In this document: piece after piece, positions 7,855-16,267 of the stretch
How the letters are laid out: every line of letters begins with the position of its first letter
Numbering within the stretch: the stretch's first letter is position 1
Assembly (NCBI GenBank): GCA_015494585.1
Contig: WGAY01000016.1
Span: 1-39,868, forward strand
Source: Candidatus Omnitrophota bacterium
GTDB taxonomy: Bacteria; Omnitrophota; Gorgyraeia; S143-82
Direction of reading: 5' to 3'
DNA length: 39,868 nucleotides
Translations under genes and position numbers: made by a program
Notes under the pieces: generated by a model
The model's database searches: none
What the model was told of the DNA's origin: nothing
Seen by the model: the letters and a program-made list of their open reading frames with translations, nothing else

Positions 7855-8686
7855 GTTTTATTTTCTTACTTCTCGTCGAATGGCATCCTATGTTTACCGC
7901 CAGTGGCAGGCCGGCGATATGTGTCGGGGCTGAAAGTATGTTCAGGCCCAGTATGGTCGGACCTTCTCCCAGCCCCAGCACTCCTATCCCAGATGCATTA
8001 ACGGCCTTGATTACTGCCTTGCGTATTTCAGGATATCTGGCGCGATATCTAGGTCCTATTGGCAGGGTCAGGGCCTTTTTCGCCAGGAAGGCTGCCTTAT
8101 CTGAGGTCCCCCCTATCCCTACCCCCACAACGAATGGCGGACAGGCTGCGGGCCCTGCAGAAACTATTGAATCAACTATCTCAGAAACCACCTCTTGAGG
8201 CGTGGCAGTAGGAAGCATCATCTTTAGTCTGCTCTTATTCTCACTCCCAAAGCCTTTTGCTAGTACAGTTAGGTAGGAGCTCCTTGCAGAGGTATACTCT
8301 GTATGAATTATAGCCGGACTAAAGCCGCTCTTTCCCCTGTAAACTGGGTCCTTAACTATAGATGCACGAAACCCCCCATCCTTATAGGCCCTGGCTACGG
8401 CCTTATTTATCTCTTTTTCTATATCTCCCCTGATGCATGTATTCCTGCCAAGTTCTAGAAAAACAACCACCATTCCAGTATCCTGGCAAAGCGGAAGGCC
8501 TTGCTTTTTAGCGATAGATGCGTTTTCGAGAAGTATCCCCAAAAACTCTTTGGCAGCTGATCTGCGCCTCATTCCTATATACGCCTCTTTTAAGGCCGAA
8601 AGGATATCAGACCTTAGCTTCAGGTTTATCTCGATACAGCTGTGATAGACGGCCTCGGCTATCTGTCCTGCATCTAGTATAATCAC
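7847..8686 (-). CDS. Class I fumarate hydratase / tartrate dehydratase, alpha subunit
   Basis: This is the iron-sulfur hydro-lyase subunit that, with a beta subunit, interconverts fumarate and malate or dehydrates tartrate. Three cysteine contexts fit the [4Fe-4S] ligands: LCQDTG (about 66-71), ACPPF and NIGCHSTR near the C-terminus. The GGFRASIVKDPVYR stretch and VGVGIGGTSDKAAFLAKKAL are also family hallmarks. At 279 residues it matches the usual alpha length. The start is GTG 8686, with AAGGAG seven bases upstream inside the end of rpe. The beta subunit is not the next gene but lies at 12624-13130. Fumarase is the more likely activity in a central-metabolism setting, but tartrate dehydratase cannot be excluded. 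Confidence 0.9.
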   Translation of the reverse strand: MIILDAGQIAEAVYHSCIEINLKLRSDILSALKEAYIGMRRRSAAKEFLGILLENASIAKKQGLPLCQDTGMVVVFLELGRNTCIRGDIEKEINKAVARAYKDGGFRASIVKDPVYRGKSGFSPAIIHTEYTSARSSYLTVLAKGFGSENKSRLKMMLPTATPQEVVSEIVDSIVSAGPAACPPFVVGVGIGGTSDKAAFLAKKALTLPIGPRYRARYPEIRKAVIKAVNASGIGVLGLGEGPTILGLNILSAPTHIAGLPLAVNIGCHSTRSKKIKLV

Positions 8687-8687
8687 T

Positions 8688-9335
8688 TTACTGCTCCTTG
8701 AGCTGTTTTATAGCCTCGACAGGGTCTGAGCTAAATACGAAACTCCCTGCTATTATGAAATTTGCTCCGGCATCCTTGACTATCTTTGCGGTGTAGTGGT
8801 TTATCCCACCATCTACTGCAATGTATCCTCCGAAGCCCTTCTCCTTCAGCCAGCCAATCTTGTAGACATTGCTGTCCATAAAGGTCTGTCCACCAAAGCC
8901 TGGTTCAACTGTCATAATCAAGATCATATCCAGATCATCTAGGTAAGGCAAAAGGACCTGTGGATGAGTTGCAGGTTTTAGAGATAATCCAACCTTCCGT
9001 CCATGGTCCTTTACTTTATCTATAAATTCCTTCACTTCCTCATCTGATTCTAGTGCCTCTATGTGAGCGGTGAGTATTTCTGCTCCCGCAGACAGAAATG
9101 CCTCTGAGTACTTCAAGGGATCTGTTATCATCAGATGCACATCCAATGGTTTGGTAACGATTGAGGATATGTGTTGGACTATAAATGGTCCCAAAGTGAT
9201 GTTTGGGACAAAGTGTCCATCCATGACGTCGATATGCCAGGCATCAACGAGGCCTTCTATCGCCTCTAATTGTTTCTTAAGGCAGGAAAAATCAGCGGAT
9301 AATAGAGATGGCGCAATAATAACTTTACTTTCCAT
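8688..9335 (-). CDS. rpe: Ribulose-phosphate 3-epimerase
   Basis: Rpe interconverts ribulose-5-phosphate and xylulose-5-phosphate in the pentose phosphate pathway. This is a TIM-barrel protein of about 215 residues with IAPSLLSADFS at the first strand, the metal ligands in HIDVMDGHFVPNITLGP, DVHLMI, MTVEPGFGGQTF and the phosphate-binding VDGGI. I prefer ATG 9335; the ORF track uses GTG 9341, two codons upstream and overlapping the punA stop. One base separates its stop from the fumarase alpha start, so punA, rpe and fumarase alpha are probably translationally coupled. Confidence 0.96.
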   Translation of the reverse strand: MESKVIIAPSLLSADFSCLKKQLEAIEGLVDAWHIDVMDGHFVPNITLGPFIVQHISSIVTKPLDVHLMITDPLKYSEAFLSAGAEILTAHIEALESDEEVKEFIDKVKDHGRKVGLSLKPATHPQVLLPYLDDLDMILIMTVEPGFGGQTFMDSNVYKIGWLKEKGFGGYIAVDGGINHYTAKIVKDAGANFIIAGSFVFSSDPVEAIKQLKEQ

Positions 9336-9337
9336 TT

Positions 9338-10156
9338 TCACATTCTAGCGATAACTGCCTTAACTAAGGCCAAAAGCTTAGGTGCACTGTCATTTGCAAT
9401 GGCAATAATCTTCTCCAAGGTTGCAGGTTCAAGTGCATCTGGGAGGCACATATCCGTGATGACACTTATCCCCAATACTTTTATCCCGCTGTGCACTGCA
9501 ACGATTACCTCAGGCACGGTAGACATTCCGACTGCGTCTGCTCCGATTGCCCTAAAAAACCTGTACTCTGCCCTTGTTTCAAGATTTGGACCAGTAACAG
9601 CTATGTATACCCCCTTCTTTACTGGTATCCTCTCATCAAGGGCAGCATTCTCTGCCAATTCTATCAGCTCTCTGGAGTATGGTTCCGACATATCAGGAAA
9701 TCTAGGCCCCAGTTCGTCGTAATTTGGGCCTATAAGAGGATTGACCCCCATAAGGTTTATGTGATCATCTATTATCATGATATCGCCGGCCTTAAAGAGC
9801 GGATTTAGCCCACCAGCCGCATTCGATATTATAAGTTCCTCTATACCTAGAAGCTTCATAACTCGAATAGGATATGTAATCTGTTCTAGGGACCAACCTT
9901 CATAAAAGTGGAATCTGCCTTCCATCACCAGAACATCCTTGCCTTCTAGGCTACCAAAGAGCAATTCCCCTTTGTGGCTCTCTACAGTAGAGACAGGGAA
10001 ATGGGGTATATCTTTATATTCCAAAACGAACTCTGTATCTACATAATCTGCAAGATTACCCAAACCTGTTCCAAGGACTATCCCAATTTTAGGTCTTATA
10101 GAAACTCTCTCTTCGATAAACGACTTGGTCTCTCTTAATTTATTTAACAGGTCCAT
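9338..10156 (-). CDS. punA: Purine-nucleoside phosphorylase (trimeric PNP family)
   Basis: It cleaves purine nucleosides with phosphate to the free base and ribose-1-phosphate. I place the start at ATG 10156, because AGGAGGG sits six bases upstream (10163-10169), rather than at the ORF-track GTG 10219; this gives 272 residues, the normal length for trimeric PNP. Visible motifs are VLGTGLG, the ESHKGELLFG and MEGRFHFYEG segments, ISNAAGGLNP and GVYIAVTGPNLETRAEYRF followed by GADAVGMSTVPE. The base-binding position that is Asn in 6-oxopurine-specific enzymes (ITN) reads ITDM here. It is preceded by a likely promoter and leads rpe, fumarase alpha and bioF. Confidence 0.93.
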   Translation of the reverse strand: MDLLNKLRETKSFIEERVSIRPKIGIVLGTGLGNLADYVDTEFVLEYKDIPHFPVSTVESHKGELLFGSLEGKDVLVMEGRFHFYEGWSLEQITYPIRVMKLLGIEELIISNAAGGLNPLFKAGDIMIIDDHINLMGVNPLIGPNYDELGPRFPDMSEPYSRELIELAENAALDERIPVKKGVYIAVTGPNLETRAEYRFFRAIGADAVGMSTVPEVIVAVHSGIKVLGISVITDMCLPDALEPATLEKIIAIANDSAPKLLALVKAVIARM

Positions 10157-10230
10157 ATCTGTCCCTCCTGTCTTGAATCGAGTATCGAGAAGAAATATAT
10201 TGCCTTCTCCATCATCCACTTTAGGCCCTC

Positions 10231-10239
10231 ATTATATCA
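10231..10239 (-). promoter_or_regulatory. Extended -10 promoter upstream of punA
   Basis: On the minus strand the sequence reads TGATATAAT, a perfect TATAAT (10231-10236) with a TGn extension. There is no good -35 hexamer at 16-18 bases, as often seen with extended -10 promoters. It lies in the 97-base gap between folK and punA, leaving a leader of roughly 70 bases. Confidence 0.45.
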
Positions 10240-10253
10240 CATAGTCCCTATTC

Positions 10254-10694
10254 TTATAGGTCATTATATAATGAAATAATATCTTTCATAAAGAAATTCC
10301 TGCACAACTGTAACATAGGCCATATCACAAAGTCGCGTTCCTTTATCTTTGGATGAGGGATCTTAAGGTCAGGATTGTCTATAGTTATATCGTCGTAGAT
10401 GAGTATATCTATGTCGATGGTTCGGGGTAGATTCTGTCCCTTGGTTTTTCTGCCTAATATTCTCTCTATACCTTGCAATTGCAGAAGAAGCCTCTGGGGA
10501 TGGAGTAATGTATAGACAAGGCAAACTGCATTTATAAATTCATAGACTGCCCCATACATAGGAGGGTTGTAATAGAAATCCGACACTCCGCCAAGAGAAG
10601 TAAAGGGAAGTTTCCCTATCAATTCAAGGGCCAATCTTATATTTTTCTCGCGGTTACCAAGATTACTACCAAGCCCCAGAAATACTCTACTCAT
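10254..10694 (-). CDS. folK: 2-amino-4-hydroxy-6-hydroxymethyldihydropteridine pyrophosphokinase (HPPK)
   Basis: FolK transfers pyrophosphate from ATP to the pterin, feeding dihydropteroate synthase in folate synthesis. The 146-residue protein begins with the GLGSNLGNREKNI motif and carries the Mg/ATP motif RTIDIDILIYD (about 91-101) and IPHPKIKERDFV (about 112-123). Its ATG at 10694 directly abuts the ribBA stop codon, so the two are likely coupled. No other folate gene is adjacent. Confidence 0.95.
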   Translation of the reverse strand: MSRVFLGLGSNLGNREKNIRLALELIGKLPFTSLGGVSDFYYNPPMYGAVYEFINAVCLVYTLLHPQRLLLQLQGIERILGRKTKGQNLPRTIDIDILIYDDITIDNPDLKIPHPKIKERDFVIWPMLQLCRNFFMKDIISLYNDL

Positions 10695-11891
10695 TTAATC
10701 CAATAAATGGCCCATTTTTTTCTTCTTAGTCTCCAGATAGAATTCGTTTTCCTGTTTTTTACCGACGACTATCGGAACCCGTTCAACTATCTCCAGGTCA
10801 TATCCTTGCAATCCTACTATCTTTCTGGGATTATTCGTCATAAGGCGCAGTTTTCTTATCCCAAGCTCTTTTAATATCTGGGCGCCAATACCATATTCGC
10901 GCAAATCAGCCGGAAATCCCAGGGCTATATTTGCATCTACTGTATCCATACCCTTATCCTGAAGGTGATAGGCCTTGATCTTATTGGCAAGCCCTATTCC
11001 TCGTCCTTCTTGTGACATATACAGAATAACCCCTTTCCCCTCTCTATCTATACGCTGCATTGCGGCATGGAGTTGTTCTCCACAGTCACACCTGCGAGAG
11101 TGGAATATATCGCCAGTCATACATTGAGAATGAACTCTTACCAGGACTGGCTCATCCTCTGACCAGTTGCCCTTCCATATGGCCAGGTGTTCTTGACCAT
11201 CTATAAGGCTGCGAAATATGGCCACATTAAACTCTCCAAAATCAGTGGGCATCTTGGCATCGGCGATCCTTTCTATAAGCCGTTCAGTCCTGCGTCTATA
11301 CTCTATAATGTCTGCCACCGAACACATAGATAGTTTATGCCTGCGGGCAAATACCTCAAGATCGGGCAGGCGTGCCATAGAACCATCCTCATTCATAATC
11401 TCACATATGACCGCCACAGGCTCAAGCCCTGCAAGCCTCATTAGGTCTATTGCCGCCTCAGTATGACCCGCACGCACCAAGACCCCTCCATTTACTGCCC
11501 TGAGGGGAAATACATGCCCAGGCCGCACTAAGTCTTCTGGGCGTGAATCAGGCGAACACAATACCTCTATGGTTCTGGATCTATCGTGTGCAGATATCCC
11601 CGTTGTTATGCCAACTGCCGCATCAACCGACATCGCCCAGGCCGTGGCAAACTGATCGCGAGTGGAATCAGGGGAAGAAAGAATAGGGATATCTAGGGCC
11701 TTGAGTCTCTCTTCGGTCATAGGAACACATATAAGCCCTCTGCCTTCTTTGGCCATAAAGTTTATTTTCTCAGGTGTCGCATAAACGCCAGCAACTATCA
11801 GATCACCTTCGTTTTCCCTGTCTTCGTCATCTACAACGATTACAACCTTGCCTTGTTTTATATCGGATAAAACCTTCTCAATGCTATCCAT
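10695..11891 (-). CDS. ribBA: Bifunctional 3,4-dihydroxy-2-butanone-4-phosphate synthase / GTP cyclohydrolase II
   Basis: RibBA supplies both precursors of riboflavin. Residues 1 to about 200 form the RibB domain: VVDDEDRENEGDLIVAG holds the acidic metal site, RAGHTEAAIDLMRLAG binds substrate and ICEIMNEDG follows. Residues from about 205 to 398 form the RibA domain, with the zinc site CMTGDIFHSRRCDCG, then YMSQEGRGIGL, DTVDAN and LMTNNPRK. All the catalytic segments I can recognise are intact. The ATG at 11891 has AGGGAG about six bases upstream. The partner ribH is 14 kb away at 26103-26561; no FMN riboswitch is visible near either gene. Confidence 0.97.
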   Translation of the reverse strand: MDSIEKVLSDIKQGKVVIVVDDEDRENEGDLIVAGVYATPEKINFMAKEGRGLICVPMTEERLKALDIPILSSPDSTRDQFATAWAMSVDAAVGITTGISAHDRSRTIEVLCSPDSRPEDLVRPGHVFPLRAVNGGVLVRAGHTEAAIDLMRLAGLEPVAVICEIMNEDGSMARLPDLEVFARRHKLSMCSVADIIEYRRRTERLIERIADAKMPTDFGEFNVAIFRSLIDGQEHLAIWKGNWSEDEPVLVRVHSQCMTGDIFHSRRCDCGEQLHAAMQRIDREGKGVILYMSQEGRGIGLANKIKAYHLQDKGMDTVDANIALGFPADLREYGIGAQILKELGIRKLRLMTNNPRKIVGLQGYDLEIVERVPIVVGKKQENEFYLETKKKKMGHLLD

Positions 11892-11901
11892 ATATTGCTC
11901 C

Positions 11902-12534
11902 CTATAGTCGTGTTTTCTTCTCTTGGCCCTTTATTAACCTATTTATATTTCCCCTATGTCTATACAGAATTAGAATACTTATTATAACACCCATTATCTT
12001 TATAGCTAGGGGCTTTATAAAAAAGATAGAACCAACCAACACCAGTAATGACATAATGATAGAGGCTATAGAAACAAAGCCGGTCAGCCGATAGGCAAGA
12101 AGCCAAGAAAAAAGGCCTGCCAGTAGTATGTAAAATAGAGTATGGTAAAAAAAAGATACCCCCAGAAAAACACCTATCGCCGTTGCAACCCCCTTGCCTC
12201 CCCTGAACCCAATGTATAGAGGGAAGATATGGCCAATTATCGCAAATAAAGCAGCTGAAATGATGGCCATACTATTATCTGGGAAAACTATCCCTGCAAT
12301 AAAAACAGAGATAAGTCCCTTAAGGAGGTCTAAGAATAGTACAAATCTGCCCCACAGTTGGCTATTTAAGACTCTCGCTACATTCGTAGCACCTATATTG
12401 CCACTACCTAGCTCTCTAATATCTTTGCCCAATTTTAACTTTACTAGGATGTATCCAAACGGGATAGAACCCAATAGATATGGTACAACTCCAACGAAGA
12501 ACATTGCTGTGATGCTGTTATCTAAAACGAGCAT
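11902..12534 (-). CDS. plsY: Acyl-phosphate:glycerol-3-phosphate acyltransferase PlsY
   Basis: PlsY is the inner-membrane enzyme that acylates glycerol-3-phosphate from acyl-phosphate, the first step of phospholipid synthesis with PlsX. The 210-residue protein has five or so hydrophobic helices. The three cytoplasmic motifs are present: LGSIPFGYIL with RELGSGNIGATNVARVLN, DLLKG, and GHIFPLYIGFRGGKGVATAIG; RHRGNINRLIKGQE closes the protein. ATG 12534 follows an AGGAGGAGAG ribosome-binding site. It sits 10 bases upstream of ribBA and 89 bases downstream of the fumarase beta gene. Confidence 0.96.
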   Translation of the reverse strand: MLVLDNSITAMFFVGVVPYLLGSIPFGYILVKLKLGKDIRELGSGNIGATNVARVLNSQLWGRFVLFLDLLKGLISVFIAGIVFPDNSMAIISAALFAIIGHIFPLYIGFRGGKGVATAIGVFLGVSFFYHTLFYILLAGLFSWLLAYRLTGFVSIASIIMSLLVLVGSIFFIKPLAIKIMGVIISILILYRHRGNINRLIKGQEKKTRL

Positions 12535-12623
12535 ATAATCTCTCCTCCTCGTTTAAGTCTTTTTGGCCGAAATTATCTTTTAAAGTTTATTTCCTAGCCT
12601 CTCACCTATTCCAATGAGATCCT

Positions 12624-13130
12624 TCAAATAAGCCTTATTATCGGAAAATCACGAACTTCCAAGGAAAAGACGGCCTCTGGGCCAAGGTCTGGATAACAAA
12701 CAAGACGGCTTGAAACGACCTTTGTAGCCAGATAGGCACCCGCTCCACCAGGCGCTATAAAGTACCTGGCCTCGTATCGTCTCATTGTCTCCACAATCTT
12801 TTGGTCTCGTTCTCCTTTGCCAATACAAAATCTCAGACCGTATTTCAGCAATATCTCCATAAACCTATCCATCCTGGAAGATGTAGTCGGCCCACAAGAC
12901 CCAATCGGTCTGCCTTCCCTGGCAGGTGTTGGCCCGCAATAGTATATCACGGCTGAAGACAAATCTATCGGAGATTTCCCTTGCTTAAGGCCTTCTATCA
13001 GTCTAACATGGGCCTGGTCGCGCGCTGTAAATATATGGCCGCTTATATACACCAGATCCCCAAGCCCTGTAGCCTTCAGTGCATCTAGACCATTGGGTTC
13101 ATCTATGTCTATTCTTCTATCTCTTGCCAT
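12624..13130 (-). CDS. Class I fumarate hydratase / tartrate dehydratase, beta subunit
   Basis: This is the C-terminal-domain partner of the class I hydro-lyase. The 168-residue protein shows GDLVYISGHIFTARDQAHVR, YYCGPTPAREGRPIGSCGPTTSSRMD and the IGKGERD turn, all typical of the beta subunit (TtdB/FumA C-terminal domain). The ATG at 13130 overlaps the 3' end of murA by 22 bases, so it is likely expressed with murA. Its alpha subunit lies 4 kb further on (7847-8686), with plsY, ribBA, folK, punA and rpe between them. Confidence 0.92.
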   Translation of the reverse strand: MARDRRIDIDEPNGLDALKATGLGDLVYISGHIFTARDQAHVRLIEGLKQGKSPIDLSSAVIYYCGPTPAREGRPIGSCGPTTSSRMDRFMEILLKYGLRFCIGKGERDQKIVETMRRYEARYFIAPGGAGAYLATKVVSSRLVCYPDLGPEAVFSLEVRDFPIIRLI

Positions 13131-14386
13131 ATCTTTGCTCCTAGACTGGATAATTTTTCCTCTAAGGCCTCATATCCCCTCTCCAGGTGGTATATTCTGG
13201 ATATATCTGTCCGTCCTTCAGCGGCCAGCCCTGCCAGGACCAGGGCCGCGGATGCCCTCAAATCAGATGCCATTACCGGTGCCCCTTTCAACTCCTTTAC
13301 GCCCTGCACTACTGCATAAGGCCCTTCCCTCTTTATATTTGCTCCCATCCTGTTGAGCTCTGGTACATGCATAAACCTATCAGGATATATCCGTTCAGTT
13401 ATAACGCTGGTTCCGCGGGATATGGTCATCATCGCCATAAATTGGGCCTGCAGGTCGGTTGGGAATCCAGGATATGGCAAGGTCGCTATGTTCTGGGCAA
13501 CCAAACCTCGCCTCTGGCAAATCCTTATAATATTATCATCTTTGTAGACCTTAATCCCTACACCACTACGTCTTAATACATCCAGTACCGCGCCAAGATG
13601 ATCAGGGACTGCATTCTTTACAACGACATCTCCTCTGGTCATAGCCGCCCCTATGATAAATGTCCCTGCCTCAATCCTGTCAGGTATTATTCTATGTTCA
13701 CATCCATGTAGTGTCTTTACGCCATTTATCCTTATCCAAGGGGTCCCTGCGCCTTCTATATCAGCCCCCATCTTTTTCAAGAATTTAGCCAGGTCATATA
13801 TCTCAGGTTCACAGGCCGCATTTTCTATAATGGTTTCCCCCCTCGCCAATACTGCAGCCATCATGACATTTGCTGTAGCCAGAACAGAGGATCCAAACAT
13901 ACCCCCCAGATAGATAGAGCTGCCCCTCAATCTGTTTGCCTCAGCAATCACATATCCAGCCTCTATCTCGATGCCTGCACCCAGGGCTGCTAGACCCTTT
14001 AGATGCAGATCCACTGGTCTGACTCCGATAACACAACCTCCAGGTAGAGAGACCCGTGCCTTTCTGCGTCTGCCAAGCAGTGCACCGAGTACGCAAAAGG
14101 AGCCGCGCATGGTCCTTACTATCTCATAAGGGGCCTCGTATTTAGAGGTATCAATTGGCCTTATTTTCAATACAGGATAATCTTCTTTCACATCACAGCC
14201 CAATACCCTGAGAAGCTGGACCATAGTCTCAACGTCTCTTAGTTTCGGAACATTGTGTAGAATGGTTTCTCCATCAGTAAGTAAGCTTGCGGCAAGGATG
14301 GGCAGAACTGCATTTTTTGCTCCGCTTACCTTTATCTCTCCTCGCAGGCTAACCGGGCCCTCTACTATTAGCTTTCTGATACCCAT
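13109..14386 (-). CDS. murA: UDP-N-acetylglucosamine 1-carboxyvinyltransferase
   Basis: MurA transfers enolpyruvate from PEP to UDP-GlcNAc, the committed step of peptidoglycan synthesis. The 425-residue two-domain protein has KVSGAKNA with the catalytic Lys (about 19-26), MRGSFCVLG, the active-site loop SLPGGCVIGVRPVDLH, FPTDLQAQFMA and DLRASAALVLAG. The Cys of the loop, the residue alkylated by fosfomycin, is kept. ATG 14386 is eight bases after metW. The gene sits between methionine and fumarase genes rather than in a cell-wall cluster. Confidence 0.97.
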   Translation of the reverse strand: MGIRKLIVEGPVSLRGEIKVSGAKNAVLPILAASLLTDGETILHNVPKLRDVETMVQLLRVLGCDVKEDYPVLKIRPIDTSKYEAPYEIVRTMRGSFCVLGALLGRRRKARVSLPGGCVIGVRPVDLHLKGLAALGAGIEIEAGYVIAEANRLRGSSIYLGGMFGSSVLATANVMMAAVLARGETIIENAACEPEIYDLAKFLKKMGADIEGAGTPWIRINGVKTLHGCEHRIIPDRIEAGTFIIGAAMTRGDVVVKNAVPDHLGAVLDVLRRSGVGIKVYKDDNIIRICQRRGLVAQNIATLPYPGFPTDLQAQFMAMMTISRGTSVITERIYPDRFMHVPELNRMGANIKREGPYAVVQGVKELKGAPVMASDLRASAALVLAGLAAEGRTDISRIYHLERGYEALEEKLSSLGAKIWQEIEE

Positions 14387-14394
14387 TGCATTAA

Positions 14395-14988
14395 CTACCT
14401 TCTTGCCTTAATCAAAAACAGGGCCTCCTCTCCAAACAGGTTTGGCAGAAGAGATATCTTCTTATGACCGGAGAAAAATTCCGCCCTCAATACCTCTATA
14501 TTATGGGAACGGACAAAATTATAGAAATCCTTTATCGTGAGATAATGAATATTAGGGGTGTTGTACCATTCGTATGGCAATGCAGGATTCTTGGGGGCAG
14601 TGCCTGAAAACATCAATTGCAGTCTTATTTTCCAGTGCGCAAAGTTTGGGAAACTCACAATTGCCTGTTTGCCTATCCTTACTATCTCCATTAACACCTT
14701 AGCCGGATTTTTTATCTCCTGTAATGTGCGGGAGAGAACTACATAATCAAATGAATTATCAGGATAAACTGACAACAATTGTTCCATATCACCGTGATGT
14801 ACCTGTATACCTTTGCCAACGCAGGATATTATCTTTTCCTCATGCAGTTCTATACCGTATCCCCGCACATCCTTTGACAACTTAAGGGCATGGAGCAGAT
14901 CTCCCTCTCCACAACCGACATCTAGGATACGAGCTCCATTGGGTATTATCTCCTCAATTAACTGATAATCCTTCCTTCTCAAGGGCAT
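14395..14988 (-). CDS. metW: MetW-like SAM-dependent methyltransferase-fold protein
   Basis: MetW proteins accompany MetX and are thought to help homoserine acylation; the exact mechanism is not settled. The 197-residue protein carries the SAM-binding ILDVGCGEGDLLHAL near residue 21, then GYGIELHEEKI, SFDYVVLSRTLQEIKNP, IVSFPNFAHWKIRLQL and YNTPNIHYLTIKDF, a set diagnostic for MetW. ATG 14988 lies 17 bases after metX, with a GGGGG ribosome-binding stretch upstream. The metX-metW order is the classic arrangement. Confidence 0.94.
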   Translation of the reverse strand: MPLRRKDYQLIEEIIPNGARILDVGCGEGDLLHALKLSKDVRGYGIELHEEKIISCVGKGIQVHHGDMEQLLSVYPDNSFDYVVLSRTLQEIKNPAKVLMEIVRIGKQAIVSFPNFAHWKIRLQLMFSGTAPKNPALPYEWYNTPNIHYLTIKDFYNFVRSHNIEVLRAEFFSGHKKISLLPNLFGEEALFLIKARR

Positions 14989-15005
14989 TGTATTTCCCCC
15001 TAAAC

Positions 15006-16169
15006 TTAGGCATTGGCATATAGGTGATCCAGAAATCCTCTCATCAATTTATCCTGGGATTCATTATATAATAGAAATGAATCATGTCCATAATCAGAGG
15101 AGATGCAACAATAACTTACATCTTTATTATAACTTTCCAGGAACTTCGCAATCTCCTCTACCTGGGATGGTGGATAAAGCCAGTCCGAGGAAAAACTCAA
15201 TACGAGGAAATCCACATCTATTGCCTTTAATCTATCCGGATCCTGAATCTCAGTATATATCTCAAAATAATCGATTGCCTTGGTCAGATAAAGATATGAA
15301 TTGGCATCGAACCTGCGAACGAAGGAATCTCCTTGATAATCAAGATAACTCTCTATCTCGAAATCTATCGAAAAATCATAGCCATAGGCCTCTTTCTCCC
15401 TTAATCTCCTGGCAAATTTGATATTCATCGCCTCATCGCTTAAATATGTAATATGGCCTATCATTCTAGCAACTGCAAGTCCTTGAAATGGTAGGGCCTT
15501 ACCATAGTAGTTACCGTTATTCCAGTTAGGGTCCCTCATAATTGCCTGCCGCCCTACGGCATTAAAGGCGATCTGCTGGGCAGTATGTTGCATGGTAGTG
15601 GCTATTGGAATTGCCCCTTTGGTCTTTTCACTGTGATGAAATGCCCAGGAAAGGACCTGCATGCCCCCCATAGAACCGCCAATAACACACAACCATTTTT
15701 TTATCCCCAGATGTTCCATCAATCTGACTTGGGCATTTACCATATCGTTTATTGTAACAACAGGAAACTCTAGGCCAAATTCCCTGCCTGTATCTGGATT
15801 TATCATACTCGGACCGCTTGATCCATAACATCCACCTATCACATTAGAACATACCACGAAATACTTATTCGTATCTATTGCCTTGCCTGGTCCAATATAC
15901 ATATCCCACCATCCAGGCTTTTTGGCCCCCTCGTGCCAGAAGGCAGCATTGGCACTACCTGATAGGGCATGGCATATTAACACCGCATTGGTTCCCGCGC
16001 TGTTTAACCGTCCATAGGTTTCATAGGCAATCTCAAGTGGCTTTATAATCTTACCGCTTTCCAGTACAAGGCCATCATCGAATATTTCCTTCTCTGTATG
16101 AACTATTTCTCTATTTTCCATATCCTGAAAACTCAAATTTAAAGACTTAAGACTGGCAAACACTGACAC
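15006..16169 (-). CDS. metX: Homoserine O-acyltransferase (MetX)
   Basis: MetX acylates homoserine to start methionine synthesis by the sulfhydrylation route. The alpha/beta-hydrolase fold protein (387 residues) has the nucleophile elbow GGSMGGMQ (Ser), SSDWLYPP (Asp) and YGHDSFL (His) as catalytic triad, and the VCSNVIGGCYGSSGP loop typical of the family. Acetyl versus succinyl specificity cannot be settled by eye; acetyl-CoA is the default reading. The start is GTG 16169 directly after an in-frame TAA, with AAGG six bases upstream; ATG 16121 is possible but poorly spaced. I see no SAM riboswitch in the 98 bases upstream. Confidence 0.93.
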   Translation of the reverse strand: MSVFASLKSLNLSFQDMENREIVHTEKEIFDDGLVLESGKIIKPLEIAYETYGRLNSAGTNAVLICHALSGSANAAFWHEGAKKPGWWDMYIGPGKAIDTNKYFVVCSNVIGGCYGSSGPSMINPDTGREFGLEFPVVTINDMVNAQVRLMEHLGIKKWLCVIGGSMGGMQVLSWAFHHSEKTKGAIPIATTMQHTAQQIAFNAVGRQAIMRDPNWNNGNYYGKALPFQGLAVARMIGHITYLSDEAMNIKFARRLREKEAYGYDFSIDFEIESYLDYQGDSFVRRFDANSYLYLTKAIDYFEIYTEIQDPDRLKAIDVDFLVLSFSSDWLYPPSQVEEIAKFLESYNKDVSYCCISSDYGHDSFLLYNESQDKLMRGFLDHLYANA

Positions 16170-16267
16170 TTATCGCCTTTGAGACTTCCTCCTTTATTTT
16201 CAATATTTAGTTTTTTAGCTTTATTTTATCCTCAAACTTCCTGGCAGACAATCAATTAATGAAGCAA

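Noticed and set aside
10157-10253. An N-terminal extension of PNP or FMN-type riboswitch between folK and punA
   Set aside because: The perfect Shine-Dalgarno before ATG 10156 explains the start, and no conserved riboswitch core is visible.
16170-16267. SAM riboswitch or other leader upstream of metX
   Set aside because: The 98 bases are AT-rich with no recognisable kink-turn or SAM-box elements.
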